Shown here in pieces: positions 18,654-26,613 of a DNA stretch of 64,000 bases; within the stretch, counting starts at the first letter, position 1, and the number at the start of each line of letters is the position of its first letter. The translations under genes were made by a program, and so were the position numbers. The notes beneath the pieces were generated by a model, which searched no databases, had not been told where the DNA came from, and saw only the letters and a list, made by a program, of their open reading frames with translations. Origin of the DNA: Chitinasiproducens palmae (GTDB taxonomy: Bacteria > Pseudomonadota > Gammaproteobacteria > Burkholderiales > Burkholderiaceae); NCBI RefSeq assembly GCF_900095735.1, contig NZ_FNLO01000004.1, positions 310,001 through 374,000 on the forward strand, given 5' to 3'.

Positions 18654-19613
18654 CTACCCGCGCCTGGCTGCTCCGTCGTCCGTTCTCAGTGCTTCGTGGC
18701 TTGGCACGGACCAGCGTTGCGGAGCGGCGGCGCGCGCACCGGGCATTGCATCCAGACGCTCGGCCAGTGCCTTGTATTCGACCAGCCGTTTCAGGTGTAT
18801 CGACTTGGACAGCCTCCTGCCGCCAACCTCTTCCAACGTTGCCCACTGCCGCTCGCTCAGCGTCTGCCCTTTCTTGTTCACCACGCGGCCATGCTCGGTC
18901 GGGTCGCACTCGATATAGCTGTCGAGGCGGACCGTTCCCTGCGAGTGTTTGAAAAAGACCGGTGGCAGGAATCGATCCGCGTCGCTGGCGCGCAGCCTGT
19001 CGCCCAGCGTCCCGGCCAGATTGGCTTTGTGTAGCGCCAGAATCTGATCGCGTTCCTTGAGCAGCTTTTTCGCCAGGGCCAGGCTGAACATGCCGCACTC
19101 CGCATTGCTCCTCTGAATGTCCAACGCGACCGAGACCACCTTGGCGTGCGGCAACGCTGTCCGCTTCACCGCGACCTTGATGAGCGCGGCAAGCAGACAC
19201 GGCGTTGTGTGGTCGAAGGTGGTCGGCTCGAACAGCGCAACGGACACCTTGCCGTCGACAACCGCCACATCAAGCGCAACGAAGTGCGTTGCCGAGTTGC
19301 CGGAATTCACCACGTAACGCTTCGATTCGAGCCCATCTCGCCAGAACGCATCCAGCGAGTCGCACAGGTCCTTGGGAGCGGGCAGATAGCACAGATCGAG
19401 ACCGGTTTTCTTGTCGTTGGCCATGGCAACCAGACCGGGCATCAGCGCTTCGTCGACTTCCGCGAAGTCCATTTCGGTCCAACTGCCGTCGTTCAGACTG
19501 CGTTCTATCTCCTCGATCTTTGCCGCAAGAAAAGACGGATCCGGCGCGGCCGCCGGCTCCAGTGACGCAGCCCGCGGCGGATCGGCTACGCCGCGCAAAG
19601 GTAATCCGGACAT
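18654..19613 (-). CDS. YopJ/AvrRxv-family (C55) Ser/Thr acetyltransferase, putative type III effector
   Basis: YopJ-family proteins are delivered into eukaryotic cells by type III secretion and acetylate Ser, Thr or Lys of host signalling proteins, activated by inositol hexakisphosphate. With the start at 19613 (MSGLPLRGVADPP) the protein is 319 residues and the triad falls at H110 (SATHFVALDV), E129 (VALFEPTTFD) and C173 (RSNAECGMFSLALAKK). This is one residue from YopJ H109/E128/C172 and supports this start; AGGAG lies 12 bases upstream. The C-terminal core has VNKKGQTLSERQW and KSIHLKRLVEYKALAERLD. Upstream in-frame starts at 19679 and 19811 are possible. A paralogue follows at 20089-22230. 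Sampled GC is low for the window (33 of 60 at 19021-19080), hinting at transfer. No secretion gene is nearby. Confidence 0.9.
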   Translation of the reverse strand: MSGLPLRGVADPPRAASLEPAAAPDPSFLAAKIEEIERSLNDGSWTEMDFAEVDEALMPGLVAMANDKKTGLDLCYLPAPKDLCDSLDAFWRDGLESKRYVVNSGNSATHFVALDVAVVDGKVSVALFEPTTFDHTTPCLLAALIKVAVKRTALPHAKVVSVALDIQRSNAECGMFSLALAKKLLKERDQILALHKANLAGTLGDRLRASDADRFLPPVFFKHSQGTVRLDSYIECDPTEHGRVVNKKGQTLSERQWATLEEVGGRRLSKSIHLKRLVEYKALAERLDAMPGARAAAPQRWSVPSHEALRTDDGAARRG

Positions 19614-20088
19614 GGCAAATTTCAACTCCTGTAGCGGTGCCTCGAACAAATCGACAGCGATGGCACCGCACGGTTGCATGCCTGCGGCCACCTTGCTGCG
19701 GCCCGACAGCTCGGGCTTGCCCCATCCTGCCTGTCGAACAGAACGGCGCGAATGAAGCAGGCAAGAGTTATTTCTTATTCCTCGGCGAACGCAAACCGCG
19801 CTGGGCCGCACGCTGCCGCGCGGTAATCAGGCTGGGACGGTACGGTACGGTGCAAATATGCGCGCAACCATGCGGCCCGTACCTCGACGAACCTCGCGCC
19901 GAGGAGCGCACCTTGGACGAGTGCTACGAGTGCCGGGCTTGAGCGCGACTATCGGCGCCATGCCCGCGTGCCACCGTCACGACGATGAAAGCGTGGTAGC
20001 CGCTTGGTAACCGCTCAGCAGCCGCTCGGCAGCCGCCTCGGCTGATGGCCGCCATCGCGTGACCGTCATGCGTCTTGCCACGCTCGCG
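19614..20088. other. Spacer between the two YopJ-family genes
   Basis: The 475 bases contain the upstream region of the first effector gene and the 3' flank of the second. I see no gene. A search by eye for paired TTCG elements with the hrp-box spacing upstream of 19613 found single CGAA motifs but no correctly spaced pair. A four-unit 11-bp repeat lies at 19995-20038. Confidence 0.5.
19995..20038. repeat. 11-bp tandem repeat, 4 units, 3' of the long YopJ-family gene
   Basis: Units GGTAGCCGCTT, GGTAACCGCTC, AGCAGCCGCTC and GGCAGCCGCCT follow each other. The array lies about 50 bases beyond the stop of the minus-strand effector gene. Confidence 0.75.
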
Positions 20089-22230
20089 CTATCGCCGCAA
20101 GCCGTCGCCGCCCGGTTCAAGTCCGGAACGCAGCGGCTGCGCTCGGTGGCTTTCTGCCGTCTTCATGGCTTCGTGGTCGGCCCTGAATGCTTTCAGGTCG
20201 CGAAGTCGCGCTTCGATCTGCGCGGTTTCGTGCTCATGTATGAACGACTTGAGTTCGGCGTGGCGGCGCTCCAGTACGGCATCGTCTGCCGCGGCGCGGC
20301 GCGGGACGGATGGTTGTGCCGGCGCCGCGGCCTGTCGCCGGGGCCCTGCGTTAGCGGCCGGCGGTGTTCCGCTCACCACCGCGACGATCGGCACGGGTAA
20401 GGAAACTCGCGCTGGACGTGCAGCCGGCCGTTCGGCGCGAGCCTGCTCATAGACGGCGATCTTCCGCTCACGCGCCGCCGTGTGCAGCGCGTTGCCGACA
20501 TCGAGCGCGTGTTCGGCCAGCGTTGCCGCGGCAAGCCGCTTCTGTTGCCTGGCAACGCGCTGCTGCGCATCGGCCGCTGCGAGGTGCGCGTTTGCGGCCT
20601 GTCGGCTGTCCGCCAGCGCTCGGGCCTGCTCGATCATCGCCGCGTGCGCGCGCGACACTTCCGGTGCGATCGTCTCGGTCAACGCGCTGTGCAGCGCCAC
20701 ATAATCCGTCGCCCCCCCGCAGGGCCGTGCCTGAGCATCCGCTGCGTGTCGGCTCAGCTCGCGGTCGTGCGGAATCAGCCCAGCCTGTCGCAATAATGCG
20801 ATGGCCGTCGGATTCGGATTGAGGCGATTGGCGCGTTTCACCAGCTTGTAGAAATCGGCGGACTGCTGAAGCACAAGCTGTTTGAACGCGTATCCGGTTT
20901 GCGTCATCGAAAGGCGGCGCACGATTTCGTGACGTGTCCCGTCATCGTCAGCCAGCGCGGCGAGCAGCGCACAAAGGTGGTTCACGGCGTTCGACGGCCA
21001 GTTCGCGCCGGCCATCGCGTGGGCGAGACTGGCAACGGCGTCGCCCTTTTCGCGGGCAAGCAGCGCGGCAACGACTTCGGTCCTGGCGAGCCAGCCGTCG
21101 CGATGCAGAAGCTGGAACAGCGACACACAGGCCGCACCCAGCGACGAAAGATGGCCGCGTTGCAGCAGTTCCGCGAGGCGGCTGGCGAGATGACGGCCGT
21201 GCGCGTCACGGGCCACGGCATGTCGTGCGGCAGTTGCCGGATCGGCCGCCGCGAGCTCGGCCAGCGTGGACAGCGCGGCGGCCGCTCGCGGCGGTGAATC
21301 AATCCCGGCGAAGCCGCTGCCGTATGCCGCCAGATCACGTTGCAGGCGACTGGCAAGTGCATCCGAGCCATCGAGCGACTGCTGCAACGACCGGTATTCG
21401 GCAAGACGTTTCAGATGGATGGACTTCGACCGAAGTCCGCCCCCCACCGATACCAGCGTCCTCGCGGCACGCTGCCGAAGCGTCTCGCCCTTCTTGTTGA
21501 CCGCAGCGGTCTCGGCCGCCGGCCTCGCCTGCAAATAGGCTTCCAGGCGCCGTTTCCCCTGCGCGTGCTTGAAGAACGTCGCTGGCAGCAAGGTGTCGAT
21601 GACATCTTTGCCGACCACATCCGCCAGGTCCTTGGCGAGATTCGCCCGGTGCAAGACCTCGATCTCGTCCGACGCTTTGTGCACTTTCTTCGCGAGGAAA
21701 AGGCTGAAGACGCCGCACTCGCTGTGGCTCCTCTGCAGATCGAGTTCCAGCTTGCAGCACCTGACATTCGGTACGGCCGACGCGCCGATCGCCAGATCGG
21801 TCTGAAACGCCAGCATCCCGGGCGCATCCGCGTCCAGCGTCGCCGGCTCGAACAGCAGAACCGAGATGCCCCGTTCACTTTGCCGCACATCCAGCACCGC
21901 GAAGTGCATGCCGCCGTCGCCCAGGCCGACGATGTACCGGCTGGCTGGGATCTCGTCCCGCGCGATTCGGCTCAACTCGTCCGTGAATTCCGCCGGTCGC
22001 TGCAGGAACACGAGATCGAGGCCGTCCTTGCGCTGGTTGGCCCGTTCCACCAGGCGCGGCATCCAGTGCCGGTCGAGCCTGGCGAAATCCCGTTCGGCCC
22101 AACTCCCGTCCTCCAGGCTGCGCTCGATGCGCTCGAGCTGACTGTCCAACGCCGTCCGATCGAAGGACGCGTCGCGATCCGCGTTCGTCGCCTGGTGCGT
22201 GCCGGCGCTGCGCGCGTTGACTTCCAACAT
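20089..22230 (-). CDS. YopJ-family acetyltransferase with a long C-terminal helical extension
   Basis: The start at 22230 (MLEVNARSAGTHQATNADRD) is preceded by AGGGG at 8 bases and puts the triad at H109 (GGMHFAVLDV), E128 (VLLFEPATLD) and C172 (RSHSECGVFSLFLAKK), the same numbers as YopJ. Residues 1-285 align along their length with the neighbouring effector (IERSLEDGSWAERDF; KHAQGKRRLEAYL; VNKKGETLRQRAAR; KSIHLKRLAEYRSL). Residues about 290-713 are an extra region not in ordinary YopJ proteins. It is alpha-helical in character, Ala-rich, with likely coiled coils near AHAAMIEQARALADSRQ and at the C-terminus ELKSFIHEHETAQIEARLRD, separated by an Ala/Pro-rich linker. I recognise no domain there. 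A start at 22386 would add 52 residues. Confidence 0.88.
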   Translation of the reverse strand: MLEVNARSAGTHQATNADRDASFDRTALDSQLERIERSLEDGSWAERDFARLDRHWMPRLVERANQRKDGLDLVFLQRPAEFTDELSRIARDEIPASRYIVGLGDGGMHFAVLDVRQSERGISVLLFEPATLDADAPGMLAFQTDLAIGASAVPNVRCCKLELDLQRSHSECGVFSLFLAKKVHKASDEIEVLHRANLAKDLADVVGKDVIDTLLPATFFKHAQGKRRLEAYLQARPAAETAAVNKKGETLRQRAARTLVSVGGGLRSKSIHLKRLAEYRSLQQSLDGSDALASRLQRDLAAYGSGFAGIDSPPRAAAALSTLAELAAADPATAARHAVARDAHGRHLASRLAELLQRGHLSSLGAACVSLFQLLHRDGWLARTEVVAALLAREKGDAVASLAHAMAGANWPSNAVNHLCALLAALADDDGTRHEIVRRLSMTQTGYAFKQLVLQQSADFYKLVKRANRLNPNPTAIALLRQAGLIPHDRELSRHAADAQARPCGGATDYVALHSALTETIAPEVSRAHAAMIEQARALADSRQAANAHLAAADAQQRVARQQKRLAAATLAEHALDVGNALHTAARERKIAVYEQARAERPAARPARVSLPVPIVAVVSGTPPAANAGPRRQAAAPAQPSVPRRAAADDAVLERRHAELKSFIHEHETAQIEARLRDLKAFRADHEAMKTAESHRAQPLRSGLEPGGDGLRR

Positions 22231-22790
22231 GTCTGCTTCCCCTGTCGCGACAGCGCGACGGTCGATGTCGCTGCTCACGGTCGAGATTTCCGGCATGTCG
22301 AGAGCCGTCTTCGCCATGCGGTGCGAGACGCTCGTGACTGAACGATGGGTCTGTCGATTCAGCCGATGGAGCGAACGCCTGTGCATCGTGCTGCAACCGT
22401 ATGCCTTCCCGCGATGAACCCCACGTGAAGGTTTGTTCTTGTTCGCAATCGCCGCGGCAACACGGCGCCAGGGTCCGCGTCCGCGTGCGGGGCGGCGTCC
22501 GCAGCCCGGCCATCCGACGGCCTGCCCGGTGTCGCGCGGCGAGCGGTGAACACGGGGCAAGGCGAGGCATGCGCCCGGCGCCGCGCCGCTCAGCCGCCGC
22601 GGGCCGGCCTACTCGGGTTTTCGCGCCTATCGTTTCCCCGCGCCCCTTGCTACGCTGACTTGGTCCGCCCGGCCGTTGCGAGCGCGCCACCGACGGCCGC
22701 TCCGGTGCCGGTGACGGTACGCCTACGCCGACGGCCTATCCGGTTGCACGCGTAATCCGCCCGGCGATCCCGGGCCAAGGAGAACGATGA
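22231..22790. other. Non-coding region upstream of the long effector gene and of the IOR gene
   Basis: These 560 bases lie between a minus-strand and a plus-strand gene and must hold both promoters. The frame of the effector stays open to 22560, but the N-terminal part lacks similarity to its paralogue. No paired TTCG hrp-type box was seen. I find no separate gene. Confidence 0.5.
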
Positions 22791-25700
22791 ATGAATGCCC
22801 CCCGTGACGCCGGCGTCGATGCCGCGCTACAGGCATTGGCTTCTGCCAAGCTGGACGACAAGTACACCCTTGAACGCGGCCGGGTCTACATGAGCGGCAT
22901 CCAGGCGCTGGTGCGACTGCCGATGCTGCAGGCCGCACGCGACCGCGCCGCCGGTCTCAATACCGCCGGCTTCATCTCCGGATATCGCGGCTCGCCACTC
23001 GGCGGGCTCGACCAGTCGCTTTGGAAAGCCAAGTCCCACCTCGCCAAGCAGCGCATCGTTTTCAAGGCGGGACTCAACGAGGATCTCGCCGCGACGGCCG
23101 TGTGGGGCTCCCAGCAAGTCAATCTCTTCCCGAAAGCCAACGTCGATGGCGTGTTCTCGATGTGGTACGGCAAGGGCCCGGGCGTCGACCGCACCGGCGA
23201 CGTCTTCAAACACGCGAATTCGGCCGGCTCGTCGCGGTACGGCGGGGTGCTGGTCGTTGCGGGGGACGATCACGCGGCCAAGTCGTCCACGCTCGCGCAC
23301 CAGTCCGAGCACGTCTTCAACGCCTGCGGCATTCCGGTGCTTTATCCGTCCGACGTGCAGGAATACATCGACTTCGGCCTGCATGGCTGGGCGATGAGCC
23401 GGTACTCCGGGCTGTGGGTCGCGCTCAAATGCGTCACCGACGTGGTCGAATCCTCGGCGTCCGTGGACGTGGAACCGGACCGTGTCCAGATCCGCCTGCC
23501 CGACGATTTCACACTGCCGCCCGAGGGGCTGAACATCCGCTGGCCAGACCCGCCGTTGGTCCAGGAAGCGCGGCTGGTCGATTACAAATGGTATGCGGCG
23601 CTCGCCTACGTGCGGGCCAATCGCTTGGACCGCGTCGTGATCGACTCGCCGACCGCGCGCTTCGGCATCGTCAGTGCCGGCAAGGCCTATCTCGACGTCC
23701 GGCAGGCGCTCGACGATCTCGGCCTGGACGAAACACTGTGCGCGCAGGTCGGCATCCGGCTCTACAAGGTCGGCTGCGTGTGGCCGCTCGAGGCGCAGGG
23801 CATGCGCGCCTTTGCGAACGGCCTCGAGGAAATCCTGGTGGTCGAGGAAAAGCGGCAGGTCCTCGAATATGCGATCAAGGAAGAGCTGTACAACTGGCGC
23901 GAGGACGTTCGTCCACGCGTGTTCGGCAAATTCGACGAGAACGAGGCCGGCGGCGGCGAATGGTCGGTGCCGCGCGGCGACTGGCTGCTGCCGCCGCATG
24001 CCGACCTGTCGCCGGCCGTGATCGCGCGCGCGATCGCCCGCCGCCTGTCGCGCTTCGAACTGAGCGACACCCTGCGCGCCTCGATCGACGCCCGCATGGC
24101 CGTCATCGACGCGCGGGAGCGCGCGCTTGCGCAGCCGCACCCGTCGGCCGAACGCAAGCCATGGTTCTGCTCGGGCTGTCCTCACAACACGTCGACCAAG
24201 GTACCCGAAGGCTCGCGCGCGATCGCCGGCATCGGCTGCCACTACATGACGACATGGATGGACCGATCGACCGACACCTTCAGCCAGATGGGCGGCGAAG
24301 GCGTCGCGTGGATTGGCCAGTCGTCGTTCTGCGACGACGGACACGTGTTCGCCAACCTCGGTGACGGCACGTACTTCCATTCGGGCCTGCTCGCCATCCG
24401 CGCCGCGGTGGCGGCGGGCGTCAACATCACTTACAAGATCCTGTTCAACGACGCGGTGGCGATGACCGGCGGCCAGCCGGTCGACGGCACGCTGAACGTG
24501 CCAATGCTGTCGCAGCAACTGGCCGCGGAAGGCTTGAGCAAGATCGTCATCGTCAGCGACGAGCCGGAGAAATACGAAGGTGTCACCGGCCTCGCCGACG
24601 GCGTGACGGTCCACCATCGCAAGGAACTCGATGCCATCCAGCGCATGCTGCGCGACACGGCCGGCACGACGGCGCTGATCTACGATCAGACCTGCGCAAC
24701 CGAGAAGCGCCGCCGCCGCAAACGCGGTTCGTATCCGGACCCGGCGCGACGCGTGGTCATCAACGAGGCCGTCTGCGAAGGCTGCGGCGATTGCTCGGTA
24801 CAGTCGAACTGCCTGTCCGTGGAACCGGTCGACACCGAGTTCGGCCGCAAGCGGCAGATCAACCAATCGTCCTGCAACAAGGACTTCAGTTGCCTGAACG
24901 GCTATTGCCCGAGCTTCGTGACGCTGGAAGGCGCGCAACTGAAGAAGCCGCGCGCCGCGCAACTCGATCACGACGACTGGCCCGCACTGCCCGAGCCTGC
25001 GTTGCCCGCGCTGGCGCGGCCGACGCGACTGCTGGTGGCCGGCATCGGCGGCACCGGCGTGGTGACGATCGGCGCGTTGCTCGGCATGGCCGGCCATCTG
25101 GAAGCGCGTGGCGTCTCGGTACTCGACGTCACCGGGCTCGCGCAGAAAGGCGGCGCGGTGATGAGCCACATCCAGATCGCGGCCAATCCCAGCGGACTGT
25201 TCGCGACGCGGATCGCGGTCGGCGAGGCGGACGTCGTGATCGGGGCCGACGCGTTGGTGGCCGCGAGCGACGAGGCGCTGTCGCGGATGCGGCCGGACAC
25301 GACGCGCGTGGTGGTGAACCGCGCGAATGCACCGACTGCCGCGTTGATCAGCGATCCCGACTGGCGCTTCCCGGCACAAGCGGCCGAGGATGCGATCGCG
25401 GCGGCCGCGCGCGTGCTCGACACGATCAATGCGAATGCGCTCGCGGTCGGCCTGCTCGGCGACGCGATCTACGCAAATCCGCTGCTGCTCGGCTTTGCGT
25501 GGCAGCGCGGCTGGATTCCGCTGTCGGGCGCGGCGATCCGCCGGGCGATCGAACTGAACGACGTCGCCGTCGAGGCCAACCTGCGTGCGTTCGAATGGGG
25601 ACGCCGCGCCGCGGAAGCGCCGGAGCGGGTAGCCGATGCAATCCGCAGCCAGTCCGGTGCGGATCGCGCGTCAGGCGAACGCGTGGTGACGCTGCACACG

Positions 25701-26378
25701 GCACGCAGCGTCGAGCTGCTGATCGAACGGCACGTTGCCGCCCTGACCGCGTATCAGGACGCACGCTACGCGGCGCGCTATCGCGAGCGCATCGAACGCG
25801 TGCGCGCCGCCGAGACTGCGCTTGGCGATGCCGGGCGCAAGGCGGCGTTGACCGAGGCGGTTGCGCGCAGCCTGCACAAGGTGATGGCCTACAAGGACGA
25901 GTACGAGGTGGCGCGCCTGCAGGCAGACCCTGCTTTCCTGGCCAGCCTGCGCGAGCGCTTCGAAGGCGACTGGAAGCCGAACTACCACATGGCGCCGCCG
26001 CTGTTCGCGAAAAAGGACGCCCAGGGTCGCCCGTTGAAGCAGCAGTACGGTGCGTGGATGCTGACCGCGATGCGCATGCTCGCCCGTTGCAAGGGATTGC
26101 GCGGCACCGCGCTCGACCCGTTCGGACGTACGCAGGAGCGACGTGACGAACGCGCGCTGATCGCCGATTACGAGGCGCTGGTCGACGAACTGGTCGCCGG
26201 CCTGAGCCTCGACAGGCTGCCGCTTGCGGTCGAACTGGCCGGTCTGCCGCAGGACGTGCGCGGTTACGGCCATATCAAGGAGCGCAACCTCGCGCAGGTC
26301 CGCACCCGTTGGCAGAGCCTGCTCGCGCGTTGGCGGCAATCGCCGCCCACCTCGCCGTCGCTGCGCGAAGTGGCCTGA
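22791..26378 (+). CDS. Indolepyruvate ferredoxin oxidoreductase, fused alpha-gamma type
   Basis: This 1195-residue cytosolic enzyme oxidatively decarboxylates aryl or branched 2-oxo acids to acyl-CoA using thiamine diphosphate and Fe-S clusters. It is the single-chain type common in Proteobacteria. The order is an alpha-like N-terminus (TAGFISGYRGSPLGGLDQ), then a thiamine-diphosphate domain with PWFCSGCPHN (about 457-466) and GDGTYFHSG (about 523-531). A cluster-binding segment with CEGCGDC (about 661) and CNKDFSCLNGYCPSF follows, then a gamma domain with GIGGTGVVTIGALLGMAG (about 751). AAGGAG lies 8 bases before the ATG. It may feed aromatic or branched amino-acid breakdown. A strong bidirectional terminator follows. 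Confidence 0.95.
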   Translation: MNAPRDAGVDAALQALASAKLDDKYTLERGRVYMSGIQALVRLPMLQAARDRAAGLNTAGFISGYRGSPLGGLDQSLWKAKSHLAKQRIVFKAGLNEDLAATAVWGSQQVNLFPKANVDGVFSMWYGKGPGVDRTGDVFKHANSAGSSRYGGVLVVAGDDHAAKSSTLAHQSEHVFNACGIPVLYPSDVQEYIDFGLHGWAMSRYSGLWVALKCVTDVVESSASVDVEPDRVQIRLPDDFTLPPEGLNIRWPDPPLVQEARLVDYKWYAALAYVRANRLDRVVIDSPTARFGIVSAGKAYLDVRQALDDLGLDETLCAQVGIRLYKVGCVWPLEAQGMRAFANGLEEILVVEEKRQVLEYAIKEELYNWREDVRPRVFGKFDENEAGGGEWSVPRGDWLLPPHADLSPAVIARAIARRLSRFELSDTLRASIDARMAVIDARERALAQPHPSAERKPWFCSGCPHNTSTKVPEGSRAIAGIGCHYMTTWMDRSTDTFSQMGGEGVAWIGQSSFCDDGHVFANLGDGTYFHSGLLAIRAAVAAGVNITYKILFNDAVAMTGGQPVDGTLNVPMLSQQLAAEGLSKIVIVSDEPEKYEGVTGLADGVTVHHRKELDAIQRMLRDTAGTTALIYDQTCATEKRRRRKRGSYPDPARRVVINEAVCEGCGDCSVQSNCLSVEPVDTEFGRKRQINQSSCNKDFSCLNGYCPSFVTLEGAQLKKPRAAQLDHDDWPALPEPALPALARPTRLLVAGIGGTGVVTIGALLGMAGHLEARGVSVLDVTGLAQKGGAVMSHIQIAANPSGLFATRIAVGEADVVIGADALVAASDEALSRMRPDTTRVVVNRANAPTAALISDPDWRFPAQAAEDAIAAAARVLDTINANALAVGLLGDAIYANPLLLGFAWQRGWIPLSGAAIRRAIELNDVAVEANLRAFEWGRRAAEAPERVADAIRSQSGADRASGERVVTLHTARSVELLIERHVAALTAYQDARYAARYRERIERVRAAETALGDAGRKAALTEAVARSLHKVMAYKDEYEVARLQADPAFLASLRERFEGDWKPNYHMAPPLFAKKDAQGRPLKQQYGAWMLTAMRMLARCKGLRGTALDPFGRTQERRDERALIADYEALVDELVAGLSLDRLPLAVELAGLPQDVRGYGHIKERNLAQVRTRWQSLLARWRQSPPTSPSLREVA

Positions 26379-26430
26379 GCGCGCGTGCCAGCGTCGCGGG
26401 CGGCGAGCCCGCGCCCCGCCGCCTGCCACT

Positions 26431-26467
26431 AATGAAAAACGCCCGGTTGAACCGGGCGTTTTTCATT
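26431..26467. terminator. Bidirectional rho-independent terminator
   Basis: A perfect 37-base palindrome: AATGAAAAAC plus GCCCGGT, loop TGA, ACCGGGC plus GTTTTTCATT. It has T-runs in both directions and lies between the convergent IOR and maeB genes. Confidence 0.95.
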
Positions 26468-26520
26468 CAGGCGCTGCTGCCGCGGCACCTCGAGGGGGTG
26501 CTCGCGAGCCGGCGCGATCG

Positions 26521-26604
26521 CTCAGACACCGGCTCAGACACCGGCTCAGGCCTCGGCTCAAGCATCGGCTCAAGCATCGGCTCAAGCATCGGCTCAGGCA
26601 TCCG
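26521..26604. repeat. 12-bp tandem repeat, 7 units, immediately 3' of maeB
   Basis: Seven adjacent 12-base units: CTCAGACACCGG twice, CTCAGGCCTCGG once, CTCAAGCATCGG three times, CTCAGGCATCCG once. On the maeB strand each unit carries a TGA, and the unit resembles the end of maeB itself (AGGCCTGAGG). The array starts 9 bases after the maeB stop and lies between that stop and the terminator. Confidence 0.93.
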
Positions 26605-26613
26605 CGCGGGCCC

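Noticed and set aside
19614..19900. Paired TTCG hrp/PIP-type boxes upstream of the first YopJ-family gene
   Set aside because: Single CGAA motifs occur (19735, 19749, 19786), but none has the 15-16-base spacing required.
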